The notes under the pieces: model-generated
What the model was told of the DNA's origin: nothing
What the model saw: the letters and a program-made list of their open reading frames with translations, nothing else
Database searches by the model: none
In this document: positions 17,426-25,553 of the stretch, in pieces
How the letters are laid out: the number at the start of each line of letters is the position of its first letter
Position numbering within the stretch: the stretch's first letter is position 1
NCBI RefSeq assembly: GCF_009708215.1
Contig: NZ_CP046175.1
Coordinates: forward strand, 3,410,001-3,474,000
Reading direction: 5' to 3'
DNA: 64,000 bases
Origin: Occultella kanbiaonis
GTDB lineage: Bacteria; Actinomycetota; Actinomycetes; Actinomycetales; Beutenbergiaceae
Made by a program: the position numbers and the translations under genes

Positions 17426-18183
17426 CGCGCCGTCCACCCCCCATCCATCGTGTAGGAGGAGCCGGTGACCATCGCGGCGGCCGGGGACGCCAGCCAGCAG
17501 GCCAGGTCCGCGACGTCCGCGGGCTCGATGAGCTCCTTGATCGCGGAGCGCTCGAGAAGGATCTCGCTGACCACCCGCTCCGGCGCGATGCCGTGCACGC
17601 GGGCCTGGTCCGCGATCTGGGCCTCGACGAGCGGGGTGCGGACGTAGCCGGGGTTGATGCAGTTGCTGGTGACCCCACGGCCGGCGCCCTCCTGGGCGAT
17701 CACCTTGGACAGCCCTTCCAGGCCGTGCTTGGCGCTCACGTAGGCGGACTTGAAGGCCGAGGCGCGCAGCCCGTGCACGGAGGAGACGTTGATGACCCGG
17801 CCGAAACCGCGCTCATACATGTGCGGCAGGGCGGCCCGGACGAGCAGGAACGGCGCCTCGAGCATCAGCATCAGGATGAGGTGGAACCGGTCCGGGTCGA
17901 ACTCCTCGATCGGGCTGACATGCTGGATACCGGCGTTGTTGACGAGGATGTCGACGTCAAGGTCCACCTCGCGCAGCGCGGCGACGTCGCTCAGGTCGAC
18001 GACCCAGGCCTGCCCCCCGGTGCGCTCCGCGGTGGCCGCCGCGGCCTCGGCGTTGACGTCCACGGCGATCACGTGTGCCCCACGGGCGGCGAACGCCTCG
18101 GCGATCGCGGCCCCGATGCCGCTGCCCGCGCCGGTGACGGCGGCCCGCCGGCCGGCCAGGTCCGCTCTGGTCTCGTGGGTCAT
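17422..18183 (-). CDS. bdhA: 3-hydroxybutyrate dehydrogenase (SDR family)
   Basis: A 253-residue short-chain dehydrogenase. It has TGAGSGIG at the dinucleotide site, NNAG, the catalytic Ser in INVSSVHG, and Tyr148/Lys152 in SAYVSAKHG. Asp following the second strand (IAVDVN) indicates NAD rather than NADP. The stretches NNAGIQHVSPIEEF, KSAYVSAKHGLEGL and INPGYVRTPLVEAQI are characteristic of D-3-hydroxybutyrate dehydrogenase, which makes acetoacetate. A near-perfect ribosome-binding site (GGAGGGATC) precedes the ATG at 18183. The start overlaps the TetR stop and the stop overlaps the hydrolase start by 4 bp. Confidence 0.9.
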   Translation of the reverse strand: MTHETRADLAGRRAAVTGAGSGIGAAIAEAFAARGAHVIAVDVNAEAAAATAERTGGQAWVVDLSDVAALREVDLDVDILVNNAGIQHVSPIEEFDPDRFHLILMLMLEAPFLLVRAALPHMYERGFGRVINVSSVHGLRASAFKSAYVSAKHGLEGLSKVIAQEGAGRGVTSNCINPGYVRTPLVEAQIADQARVHGIAPERVVSEILLERSAIKELIEPADVADLACWLASPAAAMVTGSSYTMDGGWTAR

Positions 18184-18830
18184 GATCCCTCCGGGGGGTC
18201 GGTGGCGCGCAGGGCACCTGAGATGAGTCGCATCATTTCGTCGAAGACCGCCGGCGGCACCGCGGAGGTGCCGGACGCCGTCGGGTCGGAGTCGGCGCCC
18301 GCGTCGGCGCCGGAGCCCCACAGGACCCACCGCATGCCGATCATCTCGCCGATGCCCATCAGCGCCCAGGCGGCCACGGTCGGGTCGACGTTGCCGATCT
18401 CGCCGGCGTCGCGAGCCTGGGACAGGCCCTCGATATAGCCCTCGACGATCCGGGTGTAGTGCAGCCGCAGCGCCTCCGGGGAGACGAACTCCGCCTCGCG
18501 GATCACCCGGTACAGGGCGGGGTGCTCGGCGGTGAAGGCGAAGAACGCGGCGAAGCCGGCGCGTTCGGCCTCCATCCGGGTCGCGGCGCCCCGCGACCCC
18601 TCGGTCATGGCGTGCCGGACCCGCCGGTTCAGGTCCTCGACGAGTTCGTCGAAGACGTGCTTCTTCGTCTCGAAGTACAGGTAGAACGTGCCCTGCCCGA
18701 CGCCGGCGGCCTCGGTGATCTTGACGATGCTCGCCTCCGCGTAGCCGAGTTCGGAGAACACGGTCTCGGCGGCCGCGAGGATCTTCGCCCTGGTCCGGGT
18801 GCCCCGTTCGGTGCGTGGGGTGCTGCTCAC
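18180..18830 (-). CDS. TetR/AcrR-family transcriptional regulator
   Basis: A 216-residue regulator. The N-terminal helix-turn-helix (TRAKILAAAETVFSELGYAEASIVKITEAAGVGQGTFYLYF) is typical of TetR proteins. The C-terminal ligand-binding domain contains FAAFFAFTAEHPALYRVIREAEFVSPEALRLHYT and resembles regulators of fatty-acid or acyl-CoA catabolism. It is embedded in the operon with 4-bp overlaps on both sides, so it is made with the enzymes it probably controls. A candidate operator is the 22-bp palindrome at 25374-25395, between the head of the operon and the thiolase gene. An acyl-CoA or 3-hydroxyacid effector is inference. Confidence 0.92.
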   Translation of the reverse strand: MSSTPRTERGTRTRAKILAAAETVFSELGYAEASIVKITEAAGVGQGTFYLYFETKKHVFDELVEDLNRRVRHAMTEGSRGAATRMEAERAGFAAFFAFTAEHPALYRVIREAEFVSPEALRLHYTRIVEGYIEGLSQARDAGEIGNVDPTVAAWALMGIGEMIGMRWVLWGSGADAGADSDPTASGTSAVPPAVFDEMMRLISGALRATDPPEGS

Positions 18831-20521
18831 TGGTGGACCTCCCGGTGGCTGTGGCTGGGCGCGCTCGGCGGCTGTGGTGCGTGCGGGCCGGGCGGTGGGT
18901 GGACCGCGTCCGTGGGCCCTTCGGTCGGGGCCCGTTCGGCGGGAGGCGGTTCGGCCGGATGCCTCGCGGCCGGTTGTCGCGTGGCCGGTCCCTGCGAACG
19001 CAGGGCCCGCCGGACGGTCTTCCCGGAGGCCGTGTGCGGCAGTTCGGTGACGAACCAGATCCGCGCGGGCACCTTGTACGAGGCGAGTTCGCGGCGGCAG
19101 TGGTCGAGAAGTTCCTTCGCGTCGGTGGCGACACCGCGGCGCACCACGACGTGCGCGACGCCGACCTCGCCCCAGCGCTCGTCCGGCTCGCCGACGACGG
19201 CCGCGTCCGCGACAGCGGGGTGGGCCAGCAGCACGGCCTCCACCTCGGCCGGGGCGACGTTCTCGCCCCCGGAGATGAACATGTCCGAGAGCCGGTCGAC
19301 GATCCGGAAGAAGCCCTCCGCGTCACGGACCACGAGGTCGCCGGTGCGCAGCCAGCCGCCACGCAGGGCGAGGTCGGTGGCCTCCTGGTCGCGGAAGTAC
19401 CCGGCGAACACACCGGGGCCGTGGACCAGCAGCTCCCCGGTGGCCGGTCCCTCGAGCACCTGCCCGGTGACCGGGTCGGCGACGGCGACGTCCACGTACG
19501 GGTAGGCCGTACCGGCCCAGCCGCGGCGGTCCTGCGCGAGCGCGGCCGGCACGCAGAGCACGTTCGGTGACGCCTCGCTGAGGCCGTAGCCCTGCACCAG
19601 TTTCACCCCGCGTGCGTGCCAGGTGCGCAGCAGTGGCTCGGGCATCGGGGCGCCGCCGACGATCGCGAGCCGGAGCGCGGCGAGATCGGCGTCGGCGAAC
19701 GACGGCTGCTCGGCGAGCATCAGGTAGTGCGCGGGCACGCCCATCATGGTGCTCACCCGCCGCTCGGCGATCAGGTGCAGCACCCGGGCCGGTTCGAAGG
19801 TCTGCTCCAGGACGACGGTGGCGCCGGTCCACCAGGCCAGCAGCGGCTGCACGTTCCAGCCGCCCACGTGGAACTGCGGCATCACGGCGAGCACCACGTC
19901 GTCGGGGGTGACCGGCGCAGTCCGGGACAGGGACAGGTTCGTCCAGAAGCAGTTCGCGTGGGTCAGCACCACGCCCTTGGGCCGGGCACTGGTACCGGAG
20001 GTGAACGTGAGCAGCAGCGGGTCTGCGTCCTGGGCCTCCCGGGGCGGCGGCGGCACCTCCGCCGGGTTGCGGGAGGGCGTTGGCACGGCCGCCTCGACCC
20101 CGGTGCTGCCGAGTTCGCCGATCGTCGGTGGCCGGCGCAGGCGGGCGACGGCGGAGCGCGCCAGGGCGCCGAAGGCCTGGTCGGTCAGGAGCAGGACGGG
20201 ATCGGCGATGGCCAGCTGGTCGGCGACCTCCCGGGCGGCGAGTCGCCAGGAGAGCGGGGTGAGCACGAGGGCGGCCTTGGCGCAGGCGAAGAACAGCACG
20301 ACGTGGTCGGCGCTGTTGCCGGTGAGCGTGGCGATCCGGTCCCCTGGGGCGCATCCGGCGGCGAGCAGGCTCCTCCCGAGGGCGGTGGCCCGACGGTCCA
20401 GCTCGCCGTAGTCGACCGGGACGCCGCGGTCGTCGATGGCGACCCGGTCCGATGTCTCGCGGGCGCGTTCGGTGGTCCACCGCCCGAGGGTGTGCCACTG
20501 ACCGGTGCTCGCTGGACTCAT
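18827..20521 (-). CDS. Acyl-CoA synthetase (AMP-forming)
   Basis: A 564-residue ANL-superfamily enzyme that activates a carboxylic acid to its CoA thioester through an acyl-adenylate. Motifs in order are LLLTFTSGTSARPKGVVLTH (ATP-binding P-loop), VQGYGLSEASPNVL, GELLVHGPGVFAGYF, TGDLVVRDAEGFFRIVDRLSD, SGGENVAPAEVE and a C-terminal Lys in HTASGKTVRRALR. Beyond the conserved end (about residue 500) lies a Pro/Ala/His-rich tail of about 60 residues that is probably disordered and unusual for the family. Medium-chain or hydroxy acids are possible substrates. It is coupled to livM upstream and TetR downstream. Confidence 0.9.
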   Translation of the reverse strand: MSPASTGQWHTLGRWTTERARETSDRVAIDDRGVPVDYGELDRRATALGRSLLAAGCAPGDRIATLTGNSADHVVLFFACAKAALVLTPLSWRLAAREVADQLAIADPVLLLTDQAFGALARSAVARLRRPPTIGELGSTGVEAAVPTPSRNPAEVPPPPREAQDADPLLLTFTSGTSARPKGVVLTHANCFWTNLSLSRTAPVTPDDVVLAVMPQFHVGGWNVQPLLAWWTGATVVLEQTFEPARVLHLIAERRVSTMMGVPAHYLMLAEQPSFADADLAALRLAIVGGAPMPEPLLRTWHARGVKLVQGYGLSEASPNVLCVPAALAQDRRGWAGTAYPYVDVAVADPVTGQVLEGPATGELLVHGPGVFAGYFRDQEATDLALRGGWLRTGDLVVRDAEGFFRIVDRLSDMFISGGENVAPAEVEAVLLAHPAVADAAVVGEPDERWGEVGVAHVVVRRGVATDAKELLDHCRRELASYKVPARIWFVTELPHTASGKTVRRALRSQGPATRQPAARHPAEPPPAERAPTEGPTDAVHPPPGPHAPQPPSAPSHSHREVHQ

Positions 20522-21621
20522 CGGGCGTCGACCTCCATGGTCTTGTTCTCCGCGCTGTCCGCCTGCTCGAGCGTGGCTCGCGCGCGGGCCACGCTACCGC
20601 CGGACCGCAGCCGGGCGACGGTTCCGGTGATCCCACCCGGCAGGAACAGCACGACCAGGATGAACAGGGTGCCGAGCAGGAACAGCGGCTCCGAGAGCGG
20701 GATCCGCAGGACCGCCGGCAGCGACTGGATGAACTCGCCGCCGGCGAGGGCGCTCAGCCGCTGGTCCAGGAGCGTGTAGATCACGCCGCCGATCACGGCG
20801 CCCCACCGCGAGCCGACGCCGCCGAGCACCACCATGACGAGCAGGGTGAGGGTGAAGTCCGCGGTCGTGGCTCGCGCCTGGGCGCCGGCCTGGACGAGCA
20901 GGTAGGCCATTCCGACGATGCCGGCGAGGCTGCCCGCGGTGGTGAACGCGAGCAGCCGGACCAGGTAGGGCTGCATTCCGATGACTCTGACCCGCAGCTC
21001 GTTCTCCCGGGTCGCGGCGGCGACGTGGCCGGCGCGGGAGCGTTCGAACCACGTCACGAGCCCGAACACGGCGATCGCGATCACCAGGGACATCCAGTAC
21101 AGGTTCCTCGTGTTCGCCACCCCGACGAACGCCTCCGGGATGTTCGTGATGTCCAGGCCCAGCCCCTCCTCGCCGCCGGTGAGGCCACCGGGGTTGCGGG
21201 CCACGAGCACGGACCCGGCCTGGGCGAACGCCAGCGTCACCATCGCGAACGAGATCCCGCTGACCCGCAGGGAGACCGCGCCGACCACCAGTGCCAGCAG
21301 GGTGGCCCCGACGAACACCACCAGGACGGCGGAGACCAGGGACAGCTGCCAGTGCCGTAGCGCGATCGCGAGCCCGTACAGCCCGGCCGCGAAGTAGAGG
21401 GCATGGCCGAACGAGAGGAGCCCGGCGAGGCCGAACAGCACGTGATAGCTGAGTGCGAGCCCGGCGATCAACAGGCACAGGGCCAGCACCTGGAGGGTGC
21501 CGGGCTCGTAGGTCGCGCCGGGGAGCAGGCCGGGGATCCGGATGTTGAGCAGGGGCAGGCAGGCAAGGACGATGACACCGAGGACGCCGAGCCCGATCCG
21601 CAGTACCGATGCGCGGTTCAT
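20518..21621 (-). CDS. livM: Branched-chain amino-acid-type ABC transporter permease (LivM family)
   Basis: A 367-residue integral membrane permease of the HAAT importer family, with about nine or ten hydrophobic helices. The family pattern LAGLLSFGHALYFAAGLY and the cytoplasmic coupling loop ending in GVGSRWGAVIGGVIYTLLD are present. A hydrophilic C-terminal tail (RSGGSVARARATLEQADSAENK) extends past the last helix. ATG at 21621 overlaps livH; frames running further upstream are shadows. Its operon partners are ketone-body catabolic genes, so the imported compound may be a carboxylic or hydroxy acid rather than an amino acid. That is an inference from context. Confidence 0.9.
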   Translation of the reverse strand: MNRASVLRIGLGVLGVIVLACLPLLNIRIPGLLPGATYEPGTLQVLALCLLIAGLALSYHVLFGLAGLLSFGHALYFAAGLYGLAIALRHWQLSLVSAVLVVFVGATLLALVVGAVSLRVSGISFAMVTLAFAQAGSVLVARNPGGLTGGEEGLGLDITNIPEAFVGVANTRNLYWMSLVIAIAVFGLVTWFERSRAGHVAAATRENELRVRVIGMQPYLVRLLAFTTAGSLAGIVGMAYLLVQAGAQARATTADFTLTLLVMVVLGGVGSRWGAVIGGVIYTLLDQRLSALAGGEFIQSLPAVLRIPLSEPLFLLGTLFILVVLFLPGGITGTVARLRSGGSVARARATLEQADSAENKTMEVDAR

Positions 21622-22496
21622 GCCGCCACCCTTCCCATGATGCCCTTCGGCCGGATCAGCAGCACCAGGGCGAGAGCCAGCACAACGGCGAAGTCGCCGA
21701 GGCCCTGGCCGTAGAAGTTGACGAACTGCTGCAGCAGGGCCACGAGCACGGACGCGATCGCGGCACCGGTGAGGGAGCCGAGGCCGCCGATCACCGTGAC
21801 GATGAAGGCGAAGATCAGGAGCGAGGGCCCCAGGTGCGGCGAGACGATGCTGTAGAACTGCGAGGCCAGCACGCCGCCGAGGCCGGCCGCCGCGCCGCCG
21901 AGCGCGAACACGAGCGTGAACGCCTTCCGGACGTCGATGCCGAGGGCCGTGACCATGGACCGGTTCTCGACACCGGCGCGGATGATGAGTCCGTACCGCG
22001 TGAACCTGAGGAACGCCACGATCGCGACCAGCACGCCCACCGCCGCGACGATCGTGAGGAACCGGATATTCGGCACCCGGGCCCCGAGGACCACGGTGAC
22101 CTCGCTCATCCATCCCGGGCCGGTGATGGTGATCGCGTCGGTGCCCCAGATGCCGGAGGCCAGGGCGCCGAGCGCGAGCGCGAGCCCGACGGTGACCAGG
22201 ACCTGTTCGATGTGACGTTCGTAGAGCCGCCGGACCAGGAGGAACTCGGTCAGCGCGGCGATGGCGGCGCCGGTCAGGATGCCGGCGATCGCGCCAACCG
22301 CGAACCCGGGCCAGGTGCTCGCCCCGATCAGCCGGGACACCTCGTAACCGGCGTACCCGCCGAACATCAGGAAGGCGCCGTGGGCGAAGTTCAGGACGCC
22401 CATCAGCCCGTAGATCAGCGAGAGGCCGGAGGCGACGAGGAAATACAGGGCGCCGAGGCCGAGGCCGGTGATCGCCAGCAGCAGGACGTTGTTCAT
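21618..22496 (-). CDS. livH: Branched-chain amino-acid-type ABC transporter permease (LivH family)
   Basis: A 292-residue permease with about eight hydrophobic helices and the LivH hallmarks LYFLVASGLSLIYGLMGVLNFAHGAF near the N-terminus and GGLGSLTGAAIAS near the C-terminal coupling helix. It pairs with the LivM-type permease to form the membrane channel energised by the two downstream-named ATPases. Its start overlaps the stop of livF and its stop the start of livM by 4 bp, so all transporter parts are translated in tandem. Confidence 0.92.
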   Translation of the reverse strand: MNNVLLLAITGLGLGALYFLVASGLSLIYGLMGVLNFAHGAFLMFGGYAGYEVSRLIGASTWPGFAVGAIAGILTGAAIAALTEFLLVRRLYERHIEQVLVTVGLALALGALASGIWGTDAITITGPGWMSEVTVVLGARVPNIRFLTIVAAVGVLVAIVAFLRFTRYGLIIRAGVENRSMVTALGIDVRKAFTLVFALGGAAAGLGGVLASQFYSIVSPHLGPSLLIFAFIVTVIGGLGSLTGAAIASVLVALLQQFVNFYGQGLGDFAVVLALALVLLIRPKGIMGRVAA

Positions 22497-23272
22497 GCCG
22501 GTGCCTCCGTCGGCTGGTCGGAGTTGGCGCTGCCGGCGGTCGAGGCTGCGGCGGGGGCACCCTCCAGTGGGTCGCCGTGCACGCCGAGGTGTCGCCGCAC
22601 CAGCTCGGGGTCATCGAGGAAGTCGGCGGCCGGGCCGGTGTGCACCACCCGTCCGCCGGAGACCACGACGACGTCGCGGGCCAGGGTGCGCACCACCGCG
22701 AGGTTCTGCTCGACGAGCAGGATCGGGGCGAGCTCGGCGGCCCGGACGAGGGCTTCGGCGACCTCGTTGACGATCTTCGGGGCGAGGCCCTTCGTCGGCT
22801 CATCCACGAGCAGCAGCCGGTTCGGGTTCAGCAGCGCCCTGGCCAGGGACACCATCTGCTGCTGCCCGCCGGAGAGGGTTCCGGCGAGCTGGGCCGAGCG
22901 CTGCACCAGATCGGGGAAGAGGGTCTCGACGATGTCCCAGTGCGCGTCCGGGCCCCGTTGGGCCAGCTTCAGGTTCTCGGCGACGGTGAGGCCGGCGAAC
23001 ACTTCGCGGTCCTCGGGCACGTAGCCGACGCCGCGCTGCACGATCCGGTGGGTCGGTTCGTGCTCGATCGGGACGTCGTCGAGCAGGATCACACCGCGAC
23101 GCTGGATGAGGCCGAGGATCGCCTTGATCGTGGAGGTCTTGCCGACGCCGTTGCGTCCGAGCAGGGCGGTGACCCCGGTGGCGGGCACGTCGAGGCTGAC
23201 GTCCTCGACGACCTGCTGCCCGGCGATGGTCGCGCTCAGGTTGCGGACGCTCAGAATGTGCTCGGAGCTCAT
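22493..23272 (-). CDS. livF: ABC transporter ATP-binding protein (LivF family)
   Basis: A 259-residue ATPase. It has Walker A GRNGVGKTS (about 37-45), the signature LSGGQQQM, Walker B NRLLLVDEPTKGLAP and the switch His in LVEQN. Absence of the livG-specific insert and the sequence YVPEDREVFAGLTVAENL mark it as LivF. ATG at 23272 is chosen because it overlaps the livG stop and yields the usual N-terminus (MSSEHILSVRNLSATIAGQQVVEDVSL is split across two strands of the fold). The open frame upstream of it lies inside livG. Confidence 0.92.
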   Translation of the reverse strand: MSSEHILSVRNLSATIAGQQVVEDVSLDVPATGVTALLGRNGVGKTSTIKAILGLIQRRGVILLDDVPIEHEPTHRIVQRGVGYVPEDREVFAGLTVAENLKLAQRGPDAHWDIVETLFPDLVQRSAQLAGTLSGGQQQMVSLARALLNPNRLLLVDEPTKGLAPKIVNEVAEALVRAAELAPILLVEQNLAVVRTLARDVVVVSGGRVVHTGPAADFLDDPELVRRHLGVHGDPLEGAPAAASTAGSANSDQPTEAPA

Positions 23273-24027
23273 GCGCTCTCCCCCAGGTACGCGGACTGGA
23301 CGGTGGGGTCGGCCATGACGACCGCGGGGGTGTCGCACGCCAGCAGGGCGCCGTGGTGCATCACGGCGACGCGGTCGACGAGGCCGAGCACGACCTCGAT
23401 GTGGTGTTCGACCATGAGGACGGTGCAGCCTCGGTCGCGGTGCATCCGCCTGATGATCTCGGTGAGAGCAGGGACGTCACCCGAACCGACCCCGGCCATG
23501 GGTTCGTCGAGCAGGATCACGCTCGGGTCGGTCGCGAGGAGCACCGCGATCTCGAGCTTGCGCTTGTCCCCGTGGGACAGGTTGCCCGCGGCCACGGTCG
23601 CCAGGTGGCTCAGCCCGACCTGGCTCAGGCAGTCCCGGGCGGTCGTGGTGGCACGGTCCGAGGCGCGCGGGAACGCGAGGATCGACATCGAGCCGCCCTC
23701 CTTCGTCTGCGCCGCGAGACGCACGTTCTCCACGAGGTCCAGCTGTGGGAACAGGTTCGAGGTCTGGAACGTGCGGCCGAGGCCGAGGCGGGCCCGCCGG
23801 GTGATGCTGAGGGCGCCCACGTCCTGCCCGTCGAGCTCGACGGACCCGGTTGTGGGGCGAAGCACGCCCGAGATCAGGTTGAACAGGGTCGTCTTGCCGG
23901 CGCCGTTCGGGCCGATGACGCCGAGCATCTCGCCTGCGGGTACCTCCAGGTCGACGTCGATGAGGATCCGGGCGCCGCCGATCGTGAGTCCGAGGCCACG
24001 CGTGGCGACGGCTGGTGGTGTGCTCAT
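23269..24027 (-). CDS. livG: ABC transporter ATP-binding protein (LivG family)
   Basis: A 252-residue ATPase. It has Walker A GPNGAGKTTLFNLISG, the LivG-type segment LGLGRTFQTSNLFPQLDLVENV, a degenerate signature (LSHGDKRKLEIA in place of LSGGQ), Walker B PSVILLDEPMAGVG and the switch region MVEHHIEVV. It pairs with LivF to drive the importer. The signature LSHGDKR is known from LivG relatives in which Gly-Gly is replaced, so function is not in doubt. A 97-bp gap separates it from the binding-protein gene upstream, the only sizeable gap in the operon, which could hold a processing or internal regulatory site. Confidence 0.92.
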   Translation of the reverse strand: MSTPPAVATRGLGLTIGGARILIDVDLEVPAGEMLGVIGPNGAGKTTLFNLISGVLRPTTGSVELDGQDVGALSITRRARLGLGRTFQTSNLFPQLDLVENVRLAAQTKEGGSMSILAFPRASDRATTTARDCLSQVGLSHLATVAAGNLSHGDKRKLEIAVLLATDPSVILLDEPMAGVGSGDVPALTEIIRRMHRDRGCTVLMVEHHIEVVLGLVDRVAVMHHGALLACDTPAVVMADPTVQSAYLGESA

Positions 24028-24124
24028 GGGTGCTGGCCTCCGGGCCGGGACGGGAGCTGGAACGGTGAACGCGGGCGAGCGCGAGCCGGAGGGCCGACGG
24101 CGCGAGGGCCGCCGGCCCAGCCGG

Positions 24125-25342
24125 TCAGCCCGCTTCGGGTGGCGCGACCGCGTCCGGCGCGACCGTCTCGATCAGCTCGGGAACCCACGTGCCGCCCTCG
24201 TCCACGAGCCGCACCTGGAACATCGGCTGGATGAGCGCGTGGTCGCCCGGACGGATCGTCATCTCGCCCTTGGGTCCGTCGAAGGTCCAGCCCTCGAGCG
24301 CGGCGACCATCGCGTCCGGGTCGTCGCCACCCTCCTCGATGGCACGGACCACCATCAGGGCGGCGTTGAAGCCGTCCGGCGAGAAGAGGTCGGGGACGCC
24401 ACCGGCGGCCTCGATCCCGGCGATCATCGCGGTGTTCACGTCGTTGTCCGCCGCGCCGGCGAAGTAGTGGTTGAGGAAGTTGATCCGGTCCGAGGCCGGG
24501 CCGTAGGCCTGGTAGGACGCGGTGTCGGCGAGTCCGGTCACCACCGTGGTGGCCTCCATGACGCCCTGCTGCTCCAGTGCCTGCCACATCGCGGCGGTGG
24601 TCTCGCCGGCCCACGCGACGAAGAGCAGGTCGGGCTCGGCGTCGAGGATCTTCAGCGCCTCACCGGTGAAGTCGGTGACGCTCTCCCCCACCAGGATCGG
24701 GGTCACCGTCGCACCCGAACCGCCCAGGACGGCCTCGACGGTGGCGGCGTTGCCCTGCCCGAATGCGTTGTCCTGGGCGAAGACGGCGACGTTCGCACCC
24801 TCGACGCTGTCGAGGAACGTGCCGGCGGTGGCGACGTCCTGATAGGTCTGCCGGCCGGAGCGGAACGTGTACCCGTTGATGCCGGTGACCGTGTCCACGG
24901 CGGCCGGGCCGACGATGTAGACGGTCTGGTTCTGCTCGGCCAGCGGGGCCACCTGGAGGGCGACGCCGGACGCCGCCGTGCCGACGATCAGCGGGATCCC
25001 GCTGCCCACCATGTCCTTGAACGCGTTCACGGCCTTGTTCGGGTCGCCGGCGTCGTCGACGATCTCCAGGTTGATCTCGTAGTCGCCGACGATGTTCGTG
25101 CCGTCGGTGGCGTAGTCGAGTCCCGCCTCGAACGCGGTCAGGTACTGCTCGCCGTAGCCGGCCAGTGGGCCGGTGCGGGAGTAGATGACGCCGACGTCGA
25201 TCGTCTGGACCTCGGCGCCGGTCTCGGAATCGGCGTCCGCCGTGCTGCCGGGGTCCGCCCCCTGCGTCGGTGCACACGCGCCGACCAGCATCAGTGACGC
25301 CGCGATCGCCGAGGCGGCGACGTACCTCTTCGCCAGGTACAT
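24125..25342 (-). CDS. ABC transporter substrate-binding lipoprotein (Leu/Ile/Val-binding family)
   Basis: A 405-residue extracellular binding protein. The N-terminal signal peptide (MYLAKRYVAASAIAASLMLVGAC) ends in a lipobox (VGAC), so the mature protein is lipid-anchored at Cys23. The type I periplasmic-binding fold follows (DVGVIYSRTGPLAGYGEQYLTA, GSGIPLIVGTAASGVALQVAPLAEQ). The sequence context argues for a small acid such as 3-hydroxybutyrate as ligand, but the family covers amino acids, amides and aromatic acids. ATG at 25342 has AAAGG upstream; an in-frame GTG five codons earlier is less likely. It is the first gene of the ten-gene operon. Confidence 0.9.
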   Translation of the reverse strand: MYLAKRYVAASAIAASLMLVGACAPTQGADPGSTADADSETGAEVQTIDVGVIYSRTGPLAGYGEQYLTAFEAGLDYATDGTNIVGDYEINLEIVDDAGDPNKAVNAFKDMVGSGIPLIVGTAASGVALQVAPLAEQNQTVYIVGPAAVDTVTGINGYTFRSGRQTYQDVATAGTFLDSVEGANVAVFAQDNAFGQGNAATVEAVLGGSGATVTPILVGESVTDFTGEALKILDAEPDLLFVAWAGETTAAMWQALEQQGVMEATTVVTGLADTASYQAYGPASDRINFLNHYFAGAADNDVNTAMIAGIEAAGGVPDLFSPDGFNAALMVVRAIEEGGDDPDAMVAALEGWTFDGPKGEMTIRPGDHALIQPMFQVRLVDEGGTWVPELIETVAPDAVAPPEAG

Positions 25343-25373
25343 GGGCCTACCTTTCACTTCTTCGTGAATATCG

Positions 25374-25406
25374 AACCTGAGAGGTGCCTCAGGTTGCAGG
25401 TATGGT
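25374..25406. promoter_or_regulatory. 22-bp palindromic operator candidate between the operon and the divergent thiolase
   Basis: AACCTGAG (25374-25381) and CTCAGGTT (25388-25395) form perfect 8-bp arms around a 6-bp centre. On the plus strand a TATGGT hexamer (25401-25406) just right of it could be the -10 box of the thiolase promoter. The palindrome lies about 30 bp upstream of the binding-protein start codon on the minus strand, so one bound dimer could control both directions. The TetR protein encoded at 18180-18830 is the natural candidate (inference). Confidence 0.65.
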
Positions 25407-25553
25407 GGGTCACACGGGCCCTCGGCGTCAAGTCGATCGGCCCCGGCGCGGCGGATCGGATGTCGCGGAACTCGCGCCGAGCGGCCGAGCGATCGGCCCC
25501 GGCCCGGTCGTGGGGTGACAATGGAAGCCAGGAATCAGGCGAAGGAGCTACAG

